Shown one piece after another: positions 32,674-42,226 of a stretch of 60,934 nt of DNA. Source of the DNA: Niallia circulans NBRC 13626 (GTDB lineage: Bacteria; Bacillota; Bacilli; Bacillales; Cytobacillaceae); NCBI RefSeq assembly GCF_001591585.1, contig NZ_BCVE01000026.1, positions 1-60,934 of the forward strand, given 5' to 3'. Within the stretch, counting starts at the first letter, position 1, and each line of letters begins with the position of its first letter. The translations under genes and the position numbers were made by a program. Below the pieces are notes generated by a model. It was not told the DNA's origin, did not search any database, and saw only the letters and a program-made list of their open reading frames with translations.

Positions 32674-33222
32674 TCAATCCGCCCCTCTCAATTCGCTCAT
32701 CATCGCGTCAACTTTCGCGTGTAATTCGTAGATAGTCCCATCGTTAACTATTTCGTAATCAACCGCAAACCCTGCGACGTGCTGCTCGGTATCATGCGCC
32801 AAGTCCTTTGCGTCAAATTGGTCGCCAGCAGCTTTCGCCCGTGCCAAGCGTAGTTCAGCCGGCGCTGTTACCCTTACGATAATCCAGCCGTTTGCTCGCG
32901 CCCATTCATATTCGTTCGGCTGGCGCAAGTCCGTAATCAGCACGCCGTCGGGTCGTTTCACGCGTTCGTAAAACCCTAACATCCGCTCGGCATGGCGTAT
33001 CCATATATCTTCGCCGAATTGTTCGCGGGCAAGCTGACCGAATTGCTGATAGCCGGCGCGCGGTTTCGGGTCGGTCGGCACCCACGGCAGCAATTCGTGG
33101 TAGAGTCGTTTGAGCGCGTCGCCGAACGCCAGCTTTTCGAAATAGTCATGCGTATGGTAAATGCGATTGGCTACTTCGTCCTTGCCGGCGCGTAGCTGAC
33201 CGCAGATGGCAATTTTAATCAT
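32674..33222 (-). CDS. deoxynucleoside monophosphate kinase-like protein
   Basis: 182 residues with a P-loop-like start, ICGQLRAGKDEVA, FGEDIWIRHA, and VLITDLRQPNEYEWAR in the middle, matching phage dNMP kinases of the T4 gp1 kind. It would phosphorylate dNMPs for viral DNA synthesis. Dephospho-CoA kinase-like proteins are the nearest alternative. ATG 33222 is preferred to the upstream TTG for its ribosome spacing. It overlaps the preceding gene by 8 nt. Confidence 0.75.
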   Translation of the reverse strand: MIKIAICGQLRAGKDEVANRIYHTHDYFEKLAFGDALKRLYHELLPWVPTDPKPRAGYQQFGQLAREQFGEDIWIRHAERMLGFYERVKRPDGVLITDLRQPNEYEWARANGWIIVRVTAPAELRLARAKAAGDQFDAKDLAHDTEQHVAGFAVDYEIVNDGTIYELHAKVDAMMSELRGAD

Positions 33223-33664
33223 TGGCGCCAACTCCTAACGCTTTGATGATTTCGGCAACTTGTTTCGCTGTGAACTTTTCGCCCGAACGATTTGCTACGT
33301 CGCGAAATAGTGCGTTATATTGGCTGACGCGTTGTTCCAATTTGGTCACTCGGCGCGCAAGGTTTCCGAGTAATTCGATTATTTGGTCGGGATTGTCTGC
33401 GCTTGCTGTTACGAATTCTTCTTCTTCGGGCTCGATCGGTTCTAGTACGCGATATTCGTCGTGTAAAATCCCCGCCAAATCTCCATCATCATCTATTACA
33501 TCAAGAAAACTATCGTAATCATTATTAATTACTTTATATATATTACCTATGGTAAATGAAGCTTCTCCTGCATTTTCTAGATTAGTAATGATGACATTTT
33601 CACCGACTTTCGCTTCTCGCTCAACCTCAACGTATTGCTTTCCGTCAATTGTGTGTACCTTCAT
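33215..33664 (-). CDS. SH3-like VGE-family phage protein with coiled coil
   Basis: 149 residues. The N-terminal domain (EVEREAKVGENVIITN, then HDEYRVLEP) is related to those of the genes at 56172 and 56924. A C-terminal coiled coil follows (RRVTKLEQRVSQYNALF). The part at 33480-33620 is distinctly AT-rich inside an otherwise GC-richer gene, suggesting domain exchange. Function unknown; the small beta-barrel may bind nucleic acid. Confidence 0.6.
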   Translation of the reverse strand: MKVHTIDGKQYVEVEREAKVGENVIITNLENAGEASFTIGNIYKVINNDYDSFLDVIDDDGDLAGILHDEYRVLEPIEPEEEEFVTASADNPDQIIELLGNLARRVTKLEQRVSQYNALFRDVANRSGEKFTAKQVAEIIKALGVGAND

Positions 33665-33665
33665 A

Positions 33666-33923
33666 TTAAACTGCCACCTTTCGTAGTTTATAGGTAGTGT
33701 GTTTTGTCATAAAAATAATGACACTATCTTTTTCTAGGTATTCAATATCTTCCACGCGAGAAGTTACTATCGATTTGGTATGATCGTTTTCATGCACCAA
33801 AACAGCACTTGCATTGTGTTGAATCAGTGCCGGGATTACACGTCTACCTATTCGCATTAAATCGGCGTCTATCTCACCGGCTTTTCGCTCAATCGATTCG
33901 ATTACATACACGTTTTGTGTCAT
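33666..33923 (-). CDS. hypothetical small protein, 85 aa
   Basis: Starts MTQNVYVIESIERKAGEID and alternates short strands and helices (IPALIQHNASAVLVHEND). ATG 33923 is preferred to the longer frame because GCGAGG precedes it. It lies directly after thyX. Not recognised. Confidence 0.55.
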   Translation of the reverse strand: MTQNVYVIESIERKAGEIDADLMRIGRRVIPALIQHNASAVLVHENDHTKSIVTSRVEDIEYLEKDSVIIFMTKHTTYKLRKVAV

Positions 33924-33924
33924 A

Positions 33925-34713
33925 TTACTTCGCCTCGCTTTCGAAGAATTGTGCCGTCCACGGTTCAACGGCTGTTACCGCGTTCTTTAATTCCGTTGCT
34001 AAGTCCGCTATTTCTTTCTGCGCACCGTTGCCCGGCTTACGTTTCGAATAGAATTCGAGCAGTCCGCGAAGGTTAGCCGTCATTACTAGATTCGTAGCTG
34101 CTGCGTTAGGTAGGACTGCGCGTGCATCTTCCGCTGGAACGCCGGAACTCCTTAAAGCATCATAATATTCTTGCGCAGATATCATCGCAGTTTCGAATAT
34201 TTCTTCGGCACTATGGTCAGTTACTCTCGATTCAGCAACGTTATAAAATGGCGTTTCCTTTTCGTTCTTTTTAACAGTATCCGGAATTACGTAACTCATT
34301 CCACCACTCCGATCGCCCGACCCGAATCGAACATAACGCTGTGACTGAACGCTAAAGGAGAAGCCGACACGATGGCGTGTTAACTGCGCGAGCAACGCAC
34401 GGCTCACGCCTTCTATTGCGAATGTGAACGATAAGTGCTCCAATGTTGACGTGTGCCCGCTGCTAACAATCATGCGGAATAGTCGGTCGGCTTCCGTGCC
34501 AGCTTTACCGTCGGTTGCCTTTGCGCCAAAGTATTTCGCTCCTTCCTTCGCAACTATTTCGCTAGGAAGTCCCGGCGAGTAACACGTACGTATTGCGGTA
34601 AGGGCAATCGCTTGACCATCGGAAGGTAAGATTGTTGTTCGTGTCTCATCGGATAGAAGGTAATCACAAAAACTCTCGCTTAATTGCGTATGTGCCAATA
34701 ATTTAACGTTCAT
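33925..34713 (-). CDS. thyX: flavin-dependent thymidylate synthase ThyX
   Basis: 262 residues with the ThyX signature RHR-x8-S-x-RY (RHRVGFSFSVQSQRY, residues 113-127), which binds FAD and dUMP, and the N-terminal TAIRTCYS segment. It converts dUMP to dTMP using methylenetetrahydrofolate and NAD(P)H. It belongs to the nucleotide block with the dNMP kinase, MazG-like and NrdIEF genes, and is packed head-to-tail with no gap to its neighbours. Confidence 0.9.
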   Translation of the reverse strand: MNVKLLAHTQLSESFCDYLLSDETRTTILPSDGQAIALTAIRTCYSPGLPSEIVAKEGAKYFGAKATDGKAGTEADRLFRMIVSSGHTSTLEHLSFTFAIEGVSRALLAQLTRHRVGFSFSVQSQRYVRFGSGDRSGGMSYVIPDTVKKNEKETPFYNVAESRVTDHSAEEIFETAMISAQEYYDALRSSGVPAEDARAVLPNAAATNLVMTANLRGLLEFYSKRKPGNGAQKEIADLATELKNAVTAVEPWTAQFFESEAK

Positions 34714-34905
34714 TTATTCGCCCTCCAATATTAGTATTTCGCCAAGTTTCTTACTGATTTTGTTAAGTTGCGTTCGTCTCTTTGCGATTTCCCTATCGAG
34801 TAAATTAGCGATATCTTCTTCGGTACTAAACTTTCGAACTTCCTCTAACGCTTTCCATTCGGATTTAAGAGTCGCATATAAATACGCTAATTCCCTTGCG
34901 GTCAT
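34714..34905 (-). CDS. small coiled-coil protein, 63 aa
   Basis: All helical, highly charged (EWKALEEVRKFSTEEDIANL, ending LGEILILEGE). It is packed between thyX and the MazG-like gene without gaps. No family recognised. Confidence 0.55.
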   Translation of the reverse strand: MTARELAYLYATLKSEWKALEEVRKFSTEEDIANLLDREIAKRRTQLNKISKKLGEILILEGE

Positions 34906-35370
34906 TTATTCCGCCTCCTGCTCTTCAATATAAATCGTCGTTTCCGTATGATAGTCGGATAGTTTGCGAGATTCCTTCCGCAACCCTTTTGCCTGTCGTT
35001 CAATTTCCGCTTGCAGTAACGGTTCAGGTCGAACGAACGTTGGCGGCTTTATGATTTTTCCCGTTTCGGGATCCGTATGCGGTTTTCCATCCGGCCATAT
35101 CTTCGACATATTAGCTTCGTGAACAATTTCGAATAGCTTTTCGGGCTTTACACCGAGCTCAACCATCGTACCTATTGCGAGATAAATTAAATCTATCATT
35201 GCGTCCGCTTGATCGACAACTTCGCTCGATTCCATAAACTCTGTCAATTCTTCCGCCATATACGCGTATCTATCCTTTTGTCTTGAACGGTTCATAACGG
35301 TCGGCTTATCCGCTACCGGTTGCCCCATTTTCGATTGAAATTCGCGTACCATTTCGTATTGTTTATTCAT
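34906..35370 (-). CDS. MazG-like/PRA-PH type nucleotide pyrophosphohydrolase
   Basis: 154 residues. The helical metal-binding pattern EELTEFMES...DQADAMIDLIYLAIG and the downstream KIWPDGKPHTDPETGKI belong to phosphoribosyl-ATP pyrophosphohydrolase-like phage proteins of the all-alpha NTP pyrophosphatase superfamily. It would hydrolyse (d)NTPs and balance pools during replication. Confidence 0.8.
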   Translation of the reverse strand: MNKQYEMVREFQSKMGQPVADKPTVMNRSRQKDRYAYMAEELTEFMESSEVVDQADAMIDLIYLAIGTMVELGVKPEKLFEIVHEANMSKIWPDGKPHTDPETGKIIKPPTFVRPEPLLQAEIERQAKGLRKESRKLSDYHTETTIYIEEQEAE

Positions 35371-35394
35371 TCGTTTGCCTCCTTTTATTGTGTT

Positions 35395-35682
35395 TCATCG
35401 TACCGACTCCTTTCGGTCCAGGCGTTCCATGATGGCGAGTATTTCCGTGGCGCCTTCCGGTTTGTTGCGTTTAACCCATAAGCGCAATTCGTTCCAACGT
35501 AGCGCATGATTTTCGGCGCGAATATGGTCGGCATCGCGTTTCCAATAATCGGCAACCTCGCGAACTTTACTGTAGATGTCATGGCGCGATTTATCCGAAA
35601 GGTGGATCGATTCGTTCGTTTGAACGTGATAGACGATTAGGGACGCGGCGTGCTCGATGCGTTGGTCCTGCGCCCTTACCAT
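35395..35682 (-). CDS. hypothetical protein, 95 aa
   Basis: Starts MVRAQDQRIEHAASLIVY; helical and rich in Arg/Trp (EVADYWKRDADHIRAENHAL). I chose ATG 35682, which overlaps the last codons of the PhoH gene. The longer frame would overlap PhoH by 70 nt. Not recognised. Confidence 0.5.
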   Translation of the reverse strand: MVRAQDQRIEHAASLIVYHVQTNESIHLSDKSRHDIYSKVREVADYWKRDADHIRAENHALRWNELRLWVKRNKPEGATEILAIMERLDRKESVR

Positions 35683-36329
35683 GTTAAATCGTCTGCTTTC
35701 TGCGCTAATTTGCCGCGGAAGTTCTTCGTAAGTTCGACCGTTTTGCAATACGGTTCGTCGGCGAAGTGATTAATATACGGTACAAATCCGCTTTTCTTCG
35801 GATCGGGCAAATCGCATTGGCCATCATGACCGATCATAATAACGTTGCAACTATCGTGTATGCGCGTTAGTAATTTCTTTAATTCGCCGCGTGTAAAGTT
35901 TTGGCATTCGTCTATAATTACCGTATATTCTTCCATGTTCGTGCCGCGAGCGAATATATGCGATTTCGGATAAACCCAAACGTGCCCTGCTTTGAGCGCG
36001 TCCGGGTTATCTTCGCTATACATTACTTTCGAAGGGTTCTCGTTGATTTTCAGCAACGCATCGACTAACGGCTGGTAATATTCGTTTTCCTTTTCCGCTT
36101 GCTTGCCAGGTCGGTAGCCCATCGCCTTTTCTTGCACCGGCGCGAATACGTATACTAAAGGCTTGCCGATTAACTTAGCGCATGCAACTGCTAACGTTGT
36201 CTTGCCGGTACCACTTTTCGCATTAACTATCGTAAGTTGATTATCGAAAATTGAGTCGACGTAAATGCGTTGTTCGTCCGTTAATTTATTCGCGAATCCA
36301 AATAGCATATTATCTTTCGGCAATGGCAT
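35676..36329 (-). CDS. phoH: PhoH-like ATPase
   Basis: 217 residues with Walker A AKSGTGKTT (about 37-45), Walker B YTVIIDECQNFT (about 135) and sensor VIMIGHDGQ. These are the motifs of PhoH/PhoL-family helicase-like ATPases, common in phages and presumed to act on RNA or DNA; a direct role is not established. It has a 159-bp leader with a promoter-like repeat shared with the gene at 59165. Confidence 0.85.
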   Translation of the reverse strand: MPLPKDNMLFGFANKLTDEQRIYVDSIFDNQLTIVNAKSGTGKTTLAVACAKLIGKPLVYVFAPVQEKAMGYRPGKQAEKENEYYQPLVDALLKINENPSKVMYSEDNPDALKAGHVWVYPKSHIFARGTNMEEYTVIIDECQNFTRGELKKLLTRIHDSCNVIMIGHDGQCDLPDPKKSGFVPYINHFADEPYCKTVELTKNFRGKLAQKADDLTW

Positions 36330-36488
36330 GATAAGATCGCTCCCTTTATCCGTTTATTTATAATAAGTGCGGTCGGTCGTTGTCGCGCAGTTTATAACCT
36401 GTTTGATTAATAATACCCGCGCCACTTTAATGTCGCGCAACGATTCGCTTATACTAGGTGATACAATTTACGGCGGTCCTTCGCACAT
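36330..36488. other. intergenic leader of phoH
   Basis: No gene. It holds the 34-bp dispersed repeat (36406-36439) and an extra GTCGCGCA motif (36382-36389) toward the phoH start, so it may contain two copies of one regulatory half-site. Confidence 0.5.
36406..36439 (-). promoter_or_regulatory. dispersed 34-bp promoter-like repeat, copy A
   Basis: Matches copy B (59588-59621) at 32 of 34 positions. On the minus strand it reads TGCGCGAC, an AT-rich 7-mer, TGGCGCGGG, TATTATTAAT. TATTAT would be the -10 box. The imperfect inverted repeat GCGCGAC/GTGGCGC covers the -35 region. It lies upstream of phoH. Confidence 0.6.
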
Positions 36489-37466
36489 TTATGCGTCAGC
36501 AAAATCGAAATCGTCATCCGATAAGTGCTCGACCTTTGTCGCTTTGACATAGCCGTTTCCTTTTACGCTAAAGAAATCGTGATTCTTCGTGTCGGTTTTC
36601 AAGCCGTTTTCCACTATCGGATTAATTGGCTCGCTCTCAAACGCAGGCGCAACTCCGAGACACATGCACGCTTTATTTGCGTTGTAGCGAATGAAGCGAT
36701 TAACTTCGTCGACTAAGCCGATGTCCGCGTAAAGGTCATGCGTATATTCCAATTCGTTGTTGTATAATTTCGTTAGCAATTCGGCGCGTTCTTGTTCCAC
36801 TGCGTCTTGTACGTCCGGCGGCAACTGTGCGAATAGTTCCTGCGCAAGTAAGCCGACATATACGCCGTGTATCGATTCATCGCGTAAGATTAAGTTAATC
36901 ACCTCGCCCGACGCCGTTAGCTTTCCTTGACCGGCAAGATACAACGGATAAAAGAATCCGGAGTAGAAAAGGAACGATTCAAGATAAACGGAAGCGACCA
37001 TCGCCATATATAAATCGGACTTGCTAATCGTTGGCTTGAACAGGCGCATGTAGTAATCGCTGACGATTTTTCCTTTGCGTTGCAATTGCGGGTGATTATG
37101 CACCCACTCGAACACCTCGTCGATTTCTGCGTCGGTTGCAAGCGTTGTGAATATCGTCGAGTAGGACTTCGCATGTATTTGCTCCATCGCCCCCATGAAC
37201 GCTAACACTCCTTTGCGTTGTAGCCCTTCGACGTGCATTGCGATTAACGGCATGCCCTCGCCGCCTTGTTCCGTGTCGAGCAGCGTTAGGCCGCCGAGCA
37301 CTTTTTTATACGTTTCTTTTTCCGCTGGCGTTAATTCCGCCCACGTATTTTTGTCGGCGCTAATGCTGATTTCTTCCGGCAGCCAAAACTGGCGTGTGTT
37401 CTGCGTATAAAACATTTGCGTAAAGTCGTCTTCGTGTAAATTCCAATTAACGGCTAATTTAGTCAA
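36489..37466 (-). CDS. nrdF: class Ib ribonucleotide reductase beta subunit NrdF
   Basis: 325 residues from a TTG start with AAAGGAGGG upstream. Metal ligands are recognisable ([40 protein letters not shown]). The protein holds the dimanganese/diiron tyrosyl radical cofactor that starts NDP reduction by NrdE. It is the last gene of the nrdI-nrdE-nrdF operon; no nrdH redoxin is seen nearby. Confidence 0.9.
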   Translation of the reverse strand: MTKLAVNWNLHEDDFTQMFYTQNTRQFWLPEEISISADKNTWAELTPAEKETYKKVLGGLTLLDTEQGGEGMPLIAMHVEGLQRKGVLAFMGAMEQIHAKSYSTIFTTLATDAEIDEVFEWVHNHPQLQRKGKIVSDYYMRLFKPTISKSDLYMAMVASVYLESFLFYSGFFYPLYLAGQGKLTASGEVINLILRDESIHGVYVGLLAQELFAQLPPDVQDAVEQERAELLTKLYNNELEYTHDLYADIGLVDEVNRFIRYNANKACMCLGVAPAFESEPINPIVENGLKTDTKNHDFFSVKGNGYVKATKVEHLSDDDFDFADA

Positions 37467-37485
37467 TCCGTTCCCTCCTTTTCGT

Positions 37486-39576
37486 TTAAACCGCGCATGA
37501 CGTACAATCCTCAATCGCAAGGTTTCTCGTTCGCGTGTAGTAAAGACCTTTCAATCCGATTTTGTCGGCGTAAATGTAATATCGTGCAATATCTTTCGTC
37601 GACGCATCCGCATTAACGAATAGAATCGTCGAGATACCTTGGTCGATATGCTCCTGCGCTGCTGCGAATAAATCCATCACGCGGAATTGATTCATGTCGA
37701 ACGCCGATTTATAAAACCACATATTCGTTTCGTCCATAAACGGCATTGGATAATACGTTGTGCTATTTGCGTATGTGCGTGATTCGATTTGATTAACGAT
37801 AGGCGCAATCGAAGCTGTGGCGTTTTGAATATAGCCGATTGATTGTGTCGGTGCGATCGCAAGTCTATATGCGTTATATAAGCCGTGCTCTTTTACTTGC
37901 GTTGCTAATTGCGCCCAATCTTCGCGTGTTGGTACGTAAATTCCCTCGAATAATGCTTGCGCCTTTTCCGTTTTCGGCGCGTAGTCATTTTGCGTATACT
38001 TTTCGAAGTAAGTGCCTTTCGCATATTCGGACTTATCGAAGTCTTTGAACGTTTCGCCTCGCTCTTTCGCAATTAGCATCGATTTTTCCAGCGAGTAATA
38101 ATTCATCATCATGAAGAACGTTCGCACAAAGTCGCGTGCTTCGGCGGACTCATAGGCGATTTTATTTTTCGCAAGGTAGCCGTGCAGGTTCATTGCGCCA
38201 AGACCAACCGCATGCAACTCCTCGTTCGCCTTCTTGACCGACGGCGCGTTCTGTACTCGTGAAATGTCCGAAACGGTCGTCAGCGCTTCGATGCCTACGT
38301 GAACGGAATCGCGGAAAGTGTTGCCGGGCTTCATTACGTTTGGAATATTCAGCGAGCCGAGATTGCAGTTGATATCGCGACGAATAACGTCATCGACGCC
38401 GTAATCGTTTATTTCCGACGTTTCCTGTAGCTGGTATATTTCGGTGCAAAGGTTACTCATTTTAATCTGACCGATGTCTTTCAACGCATGCGCTTCGTTC
38501 GCATTCGATTTATTCATAAAATACGGATAGCCCGATTCGAGCTGTATTTGCGCAATCTTTACGAGTAGTTCGCGCGCAGTCATTAATACGCGTTTCTTTA
38601 CGTTCGGATTGGCGACTAACTCTTCGTACATATCGTCCATTCGCATATCGTCCATGTGTACGCCGTATTCTTTGTATACGCTATATGGAGCGAATACGTA
38701 TAAGTCTTTGTCGGCGCGTGCTAATTCGAATAATTTATGCTCGACAATTAACCCGATCGATAGCGTTTGAATGCGCGATTTCTCGTCCGCGTTAATTTTC
38801 TTCGTATCGAGGAATTCGCTAACGTCCCAGTGGAAAACGTTAAGGTAAACTGCGCCTGCCCCTTTTCGCTGCCCTAATTGATTCGCATAGGAAAACGTAT
38901 CTTCGAGCAGTTTCATGACCGGCACGACGCCCGACGCCGCATTGTCGATGCCTTTTATTTGCTCGTTACGTGCGCGTAATTTCGAAAGGTTTAATGCCAC
39001 GCCTCCGCCTATTTTCGAAAGCTGGCCAGCAGTATTGATATTATGGAATATCGAATTAAGCGAATCGTCCATTTCGAGCAGGAAGCACGAAACCATTTCG
39101 CCTCGTCGACTGCGCCCTGCGTTTAAGAACGTTGGCGTTGCCGGCTGGTATCGCTGTTCCATCATTGCGCGAATATACAAAATTGCTTTATCGACGTTGC
39201 CTTGCGCTAAGTATAACGCTACAATAACTACGTGTTCTGCATACGATTCGAGGTATTGCTTTTTATCGTCCGTTTTAAGTGCGTAGTCTTTATAAAACTT
39301 CGAAACTGCCATGTACGATTGAAATTCGAAATTGTACTGATACGCTAACCAATGCGCCTTTATTAGAAACGACTCTTCGTACTGTTTAAATACATCGTAG
39401 TAAAAATCGTTATCTACTAAATACCGTAGTCGCTCGATTGGGTCCGCAAACTTCACCGTGCGTTCTTCTACTTCGCGCATGAATTCCGCCACTGCCTCGC
39501 GATCCTTTTCCAGCCGGTAAAATCCGTTATCCTTACGCTGTGTTATTTCGTTATTTAACTCGATATGTCTCGTCAA
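37486..39576 (-). CDS. nrdE: class Ib ribonucleotide reductase alpha subunit NrdE
   Basis: 696 residues with the class Ib core ([46 protein letters not shown]) and the C-terminal redox pair CTSC. No ATP-cone domain is evident at the N-terminus, as usual for NrdE. It reduces ribonucleoside diphosphates for phage DNA synthesis. The gene is uninterrupted, unlike some Bacillus phage nrdE genes that carry introns or inteins. Confidence 0.92.
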   Translation of the reverse strand: MTRHIELNNEITQRKDNGFYRLEKDREAVAEFMREVEERTVKFADPIERLRYLVDNDFYYDVFKQYEESFLIKAHWLAYQYNFEFQSYMAVSKFYKDYALKTDDKKQYLESYAEHVVIVALYLAQGNVDKAILYIRAMMEQRYQPATPTFLNAGRSRRGEMVSCFLLEMDDSLNSIFHNINTAGQLSKIGGGVALNLSKLRARNEQIKGIDNAASGVVPVMKLLEDTFSYANQLGQRKGAGAVYLNVFHWDVSEFLDTKKINADEKSRIQTLSIGLIVEHKLFELARADKDLYVFAPYSVYKEYGVHMDDMRMDDMYEELVANPNVKKRVLMTARELLVKIAQIQLESGYPYFMNKSNANEAHALKDIGQIKMSNLCTEIYQLQETSEINDYGVDDVIRRDINCNLGSLNIPNVMKPGNTFRDSVHVGIEALTTVSDISRVQNAPSVKKANEELHAVGLGAMNLHGYLAKNKIAYESAEARDFVRTFFMMMNYYSLEKSMLIAKERGETFKDFDKSEYAKGTYFEKYTQNDYAPKTEKAQALFEGIYVPTREDWAQLATQVKEHGLYNAYRLAIAPTQSIGYIQNATASIAPIVNQIESRTYANSTTYYPMPFMDETNMWFYKSAFDMNQFRVMDLFAAAQEHIDQGISTILFVNADASTKDIARYYIYADKIGLKGLYYTRTRNLAIEDCTSCAV

Positions 39577-39922
39577 TACATCGCACCCTTTCCGTAAAAT
39601 ATTTCGTATCCTCTTCCGTGCCCGACAATTCGAATTTAAGTATGATTGGCACGTTATATTGTTCGCTGATTAAATCGGATGCCCTCGCAAAGTTGGCGCC
39701 CCAGTTACGATTTCCGCTGCTCGCAACCGCAATTAAATGGCGGTGGTTATTGCGTAGGAAGGCGGATACTGGCGCAGGCACTTCGCCGAATCCGAGCGTA
39801 TTCGTAACGAGGACGAACGGCTCGGCTGCGATAGTGCTTGCGGTGAGTAGTTCCGCGTCAAGTTGGCAGTTTGCGAGAAACCGACGAATGTTGCCGGCGA
39901 TAGAATAGTAGTATATTTTCAT
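39551..39922 (-). CDS. nrdI: NrdI flavodoxin-like protein
   Basis: 123 residues with a flavodoxin fold (YYYSIAGNIRRFLANC at the start, NTLGFGEVP, VASSGNRNWGANFARA). It supplies the oxidant for assembling the manganese cofactor of NrdF. It overlaps the nrdE start by 26 nt. Confidence 0.88.
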   Translation of the reverse strand: MKIYYYSIAGNIRRFLANCQLDAELLTASTIAAEPFVLVTNTLGFGEVPAPVSAFLRNNHRHLIAVASSGNRNWGANFARASDLISEQYNVPIILKFELSGTEEDTKYFTERVRCIDETYRVK

Positions 39923-40071
39923 TGCGACTGCCTCAATTCTGCGATTGCCCTTTCGACGGTGGCTCGGCGAGCGATTAAGTCCGCCCTTTTTTCGTCGACG
40001 CGTTTAATGCGGTAGTTTATGTCTGCTAGTTCGCGTAGGTTAGCTTCGAGTAACTGTTTGTTTAGGTTCAT
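39919..40071 (-). CDS. coiled-coil microprotein, 50 aa
   Basis: Starts MNLNKQLLEANLRELADINY and continues as one charged helix with heptad spacing. ATGA overlaps link it to the gene before and to nrdI after, so it is surely translated with the nrd operon. Function unknown. Confidence 0.6.
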   Translation of the reverse strand: MNLNKQLLEANLRELADINYRIKRVDEKRADLIARRATVERAIAELRQSQ

Positions 40072-40181
40072 TCGCCTTTCTCCTCGATTTCCTTTTTCGC
40101 AACATATTTACCGAGATAGAACGCGGTGAAAATTGCCGCCATGTATATAACCACCGACAAAATATTTTCCCACAGGAACAT
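40068..40181 (-). CDS. single-pass membrane microprotein, 37 aa
   Basis: One hydrophobic helix (ILSVVIYMAAIFTAFYL) followed by a basic-acidic tail. It begins the run of overlapping small genes leading to nrdI. Function unknown. Confidence 0.55.
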   Translation of the reverse strand: MFLWENILSVVIYMAAIFTAFYLGKYVAKKEIEEKGE

Positions 40182-40192
40182 ACGAATCACTC

Positions 40193-40516
40193 CTATCGCA
40201 ATTTACTTTCGTCGTAACTATCGAATACTATCTTAGCTGGACAACTCTGCATTTTTCCGTCCTTGAAATATTTAACCCATAAATCGCCGGACTCTTCGCC
40301 TTCACCTCTCAGCGTGAACAATACTCCCGGAAATTCCTTCGAAACTTCTTTCATATCCGTTTCATGATCGTACCACTTATAGCCATCCCAAGAGTTTCCA
40401 TCCGCGTCGAAAAGACAATCAAACGTTTCACTATACGAGTTAATTTCCTTTTTGAGTAATTCTTCCATTACTTCCGGAACGTCTGTTTCTAATTCGAATC
40501 GTGTATAATAGCCCAT
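40193..40516 (-). CDS. conserved-looking phage protein, 107 aa
   Basis: Starts MGYYTRFELETDVPEV; includes KWYDHETDMKEVSKEFPGV and GEGEESGDLWVKYFKDGK. This pattern is frequent in small phage and bacterial proteins that lack an assigned function. ATG 40516 is preferred to the GTG nine bases upstream for ribosome spacing. Confidence 0.6.
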   Translation of the reverse strand: MGYYTRFELETDVPEVMEELLKKEINSYSETFDCLFDADGNSWDGYKWYDHETDMKEVSKEFPGVLFTLRGEGEESGDLWVKYFKDGKMQSCPAKIVFDSYDESKLR

Positions 40517-40521
40517 TCCGC

Positions 40522-41016
40522 TCACTCCTTCGTTATTATTTTCGAATTAATTAAATACGCCAATCCTATCGCAACAGCATCGCTTTCATCATCGCAAGCA
40601 AATTCGCCAGTATAACCGGTCCACTCCCGCACCGCTGCAGCTACTTCGTCTTTTTCCGCCTTGCCTACGCCGACCACCGCTTTCTTAACGGCGGACTGCG
40701 AAATAGCTGGTGTTGTAAAGTTCAAGCCGAATTTGTTCAGCGCCTGGTCGATCGCTCCCCATGCGGAGTAAACTGGATGCGCTTGTTTGCTCGTTCGCCC
40801 AACGAAATCTTCGCGCACGATTACGTCGAATTTAGCGCCGTGTTTATGGATAAAACTGACCGCCCACGCCTCGACTATTTCAGCACGAAGACCGTGCGGT
40901 TGGCTCGCCGTTGTTTTAACGTGGCTGACTGCTAGGACTTTCGCTTTGCCGTTTTTCACTTCGAGTAAGGCAACTCCGGGCGATGACATGCTAGTGTCAA
41001 ACGCTAGGACTCTCAC
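40522..41016 (-). CDS. RuvC-like Holliday junction resolvase
   Basis: 164 residues with a RuvC/RNase H fold: first Asp in VLAFDTSMSSPGVAL, Glu in VIVREDFVG, last acidic cluster in CDDESDAVAIGLAYL. It would cut branched replication intermediates before packaging. It overlaps the upstream gene by 4 nt. Confidence 0.8.
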   Translation of the reverse strand: MRVLAFDTSMSSPGVALLEVKNGKAKVLAVSHVKTTASQPHGLRAEIVEAWAVSFIHKHGAKFDVIVREDFVGRTSKQAHPVYSAWGAIDQALNKFGLNFTTPAISQSAVKKAVVGVGKAEKDEVAAAVREWTGYTGEFACDDESDAVAIGLAYLINSKIITKE

Positions 41017-41231
41017 AACGTTTCGCCCCGAGTTTCTGCGAATAATTTATGCGCTAATTGTACCATCCCTTCTCGGATATCCTTCGGCGATGTAGTATCA
41101 AATATATCGCGATATTGAATTAAGATTTCCTCTCGCTCTTCATCCGAAAAGCACTCTTCGTAATTAGCTTCATGTATAAGAAAGTCATCTATTGCGCTAA
41201 TAATTAATATCTTTTCTTTCAGCGTCATCAA
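41013..41231 (-). CDS. hypothetical protein, 72 aa
   Basis: Helical and acidic (MMTLKEKILIISAIDDFLIH, then EECFSDEEREEIL). Overlaps both neighbours by 4 nt (ATGA). Not recognised. Confidence 0.6.
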   Translation of the reverse strand: MMTLKEKILIISAIDDFLIHEANYEECFSDEEREEILIQYRDIFDTTSPKDIREGMVQLAHKLFAETRGETL

Positions 41232-42226
41232 ACCGCCTCCCCTTTCGCTCGCGTCTCTTTTATAAATTCGTAAGCGTCATAGATTTCTTCTTTATCGCTC
41301 TGACGCATATTTGATCGTAATACTCGTTTCGTATATTCCTTCAATTCCACCATTTCTTCTTCGGAAAGGTCTTTAGCACACGCAGTCTTGAAATTATTGA
41401 ATGTCCATTTCGTTAAGTCTAGCGCCGGTGGTTGTTTCGTTTTAGCACATTCAAGTATATCAACTAGATAATCGTACAACTCCACGCGATCATCTTCCGT
41501 AAACGAAAGTCCAAACGCTCGAATGTCCGGCGTTTTTGCGAAATCTTCATCGCTGATAAACCAGGACTTCTTCGATGCGTTAACATAGAGAATGATATAA
41601 TGGTCCACGTTGTACATTTTCGAATATCCGACCGTTTGCTTAACGTGTTTAATGTCCGGCTCTTTAAGCGAAAACTCCGACGTCTTGGCTGCGCTAGTTT
41701 GCTTACTCTTTATTTCGAGCCCAATCCGCAATACTTCGCCTGTTTCCGGATCAACATAACGCATGATACCGTCCGGGGTTCCGTAAAGATAAAACTTATG
41801 CCCTCGGTGATTCACTTCCGCATTTGTTTTCGCAAAGTCCTCGAACATCGGGCGTCCTTTTGCGTCGCGCTCAAACGTAAATGATGCAGGTTTTCCGGTT
41901 AGGCGCTCGAAGTGTTTCTCGGCGAATAGCAAGTCGCGTTGGATAATGTCGCCGATAGCCGTTCCAATACGTTGCCATCTCGACTGGTATGGACGTCGTG
42001 GGAATGCGTCTTTTTTAGCGCCTAACGTTTTCATATACAATTCGCGCTTGTCGGAATTCGCAGCAGATGGCGAGAAATAAGGACGCTTCGGCCAAACGTT
42101 TTCCACTTCGGCATACCATCGATGAATCTGTGCGTCGAGTGCATTGTCGTAAACTTCGGGAAGCGAATGCCATGCGTTTAAATAATCCGTAAATTCTTTC
42201 GCGATACGTTCAATGTTAACCGTCAA
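41228..42226 (-). CDS. PD-(D/E)XK nuclease, Cas4/RecB-like
   Basis: 332 residues from a TTG start. The nuclease core shows LYGTPDGIMRY and LEIKSKQTSAAK (PD...ExK), then a helix with HVKQTVGYSKMYNVD typical of RecB/Cas4-type exonucleases. It probably acts with the clamp, polymerase and RuvC-like protein in replication or recombination. Confidence 0.75.
   Translation of the reverse strand: MTVNIERIAKEFTDYLNAWHSLPEVYDNALDAQIHRWYAEVENVWPKRPYFSPSAANSDKRELYMKTLGAKKDAFPRRPYQSRWQRIGTAIGDIIQRDLLFAEKHFERLTGKPASFTFERDAKGRPMFEDFAKTNAEVNHRGHKFYLYGTPDGIMRYVDPETGEVLRIGLEIKSKQTSAAKTSEFSLKEPDIKHVKQTVGYSKMYNVDHYIILYVNASKKSWFISDEDFAKTPDIRAFGLSFTEDDRVELYDYLVDILECAKTKQPPALDLTKWTFNNFKTACAKDLSEEEMVELKEYTKRVLRSNMRQSDKEEIYDAYEFIKETRAKGEAV

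Noticed and set aside
37486-39576. Intron or intein in nrdE
   Set aside because: The reading frame and all motifs run through without interruption.
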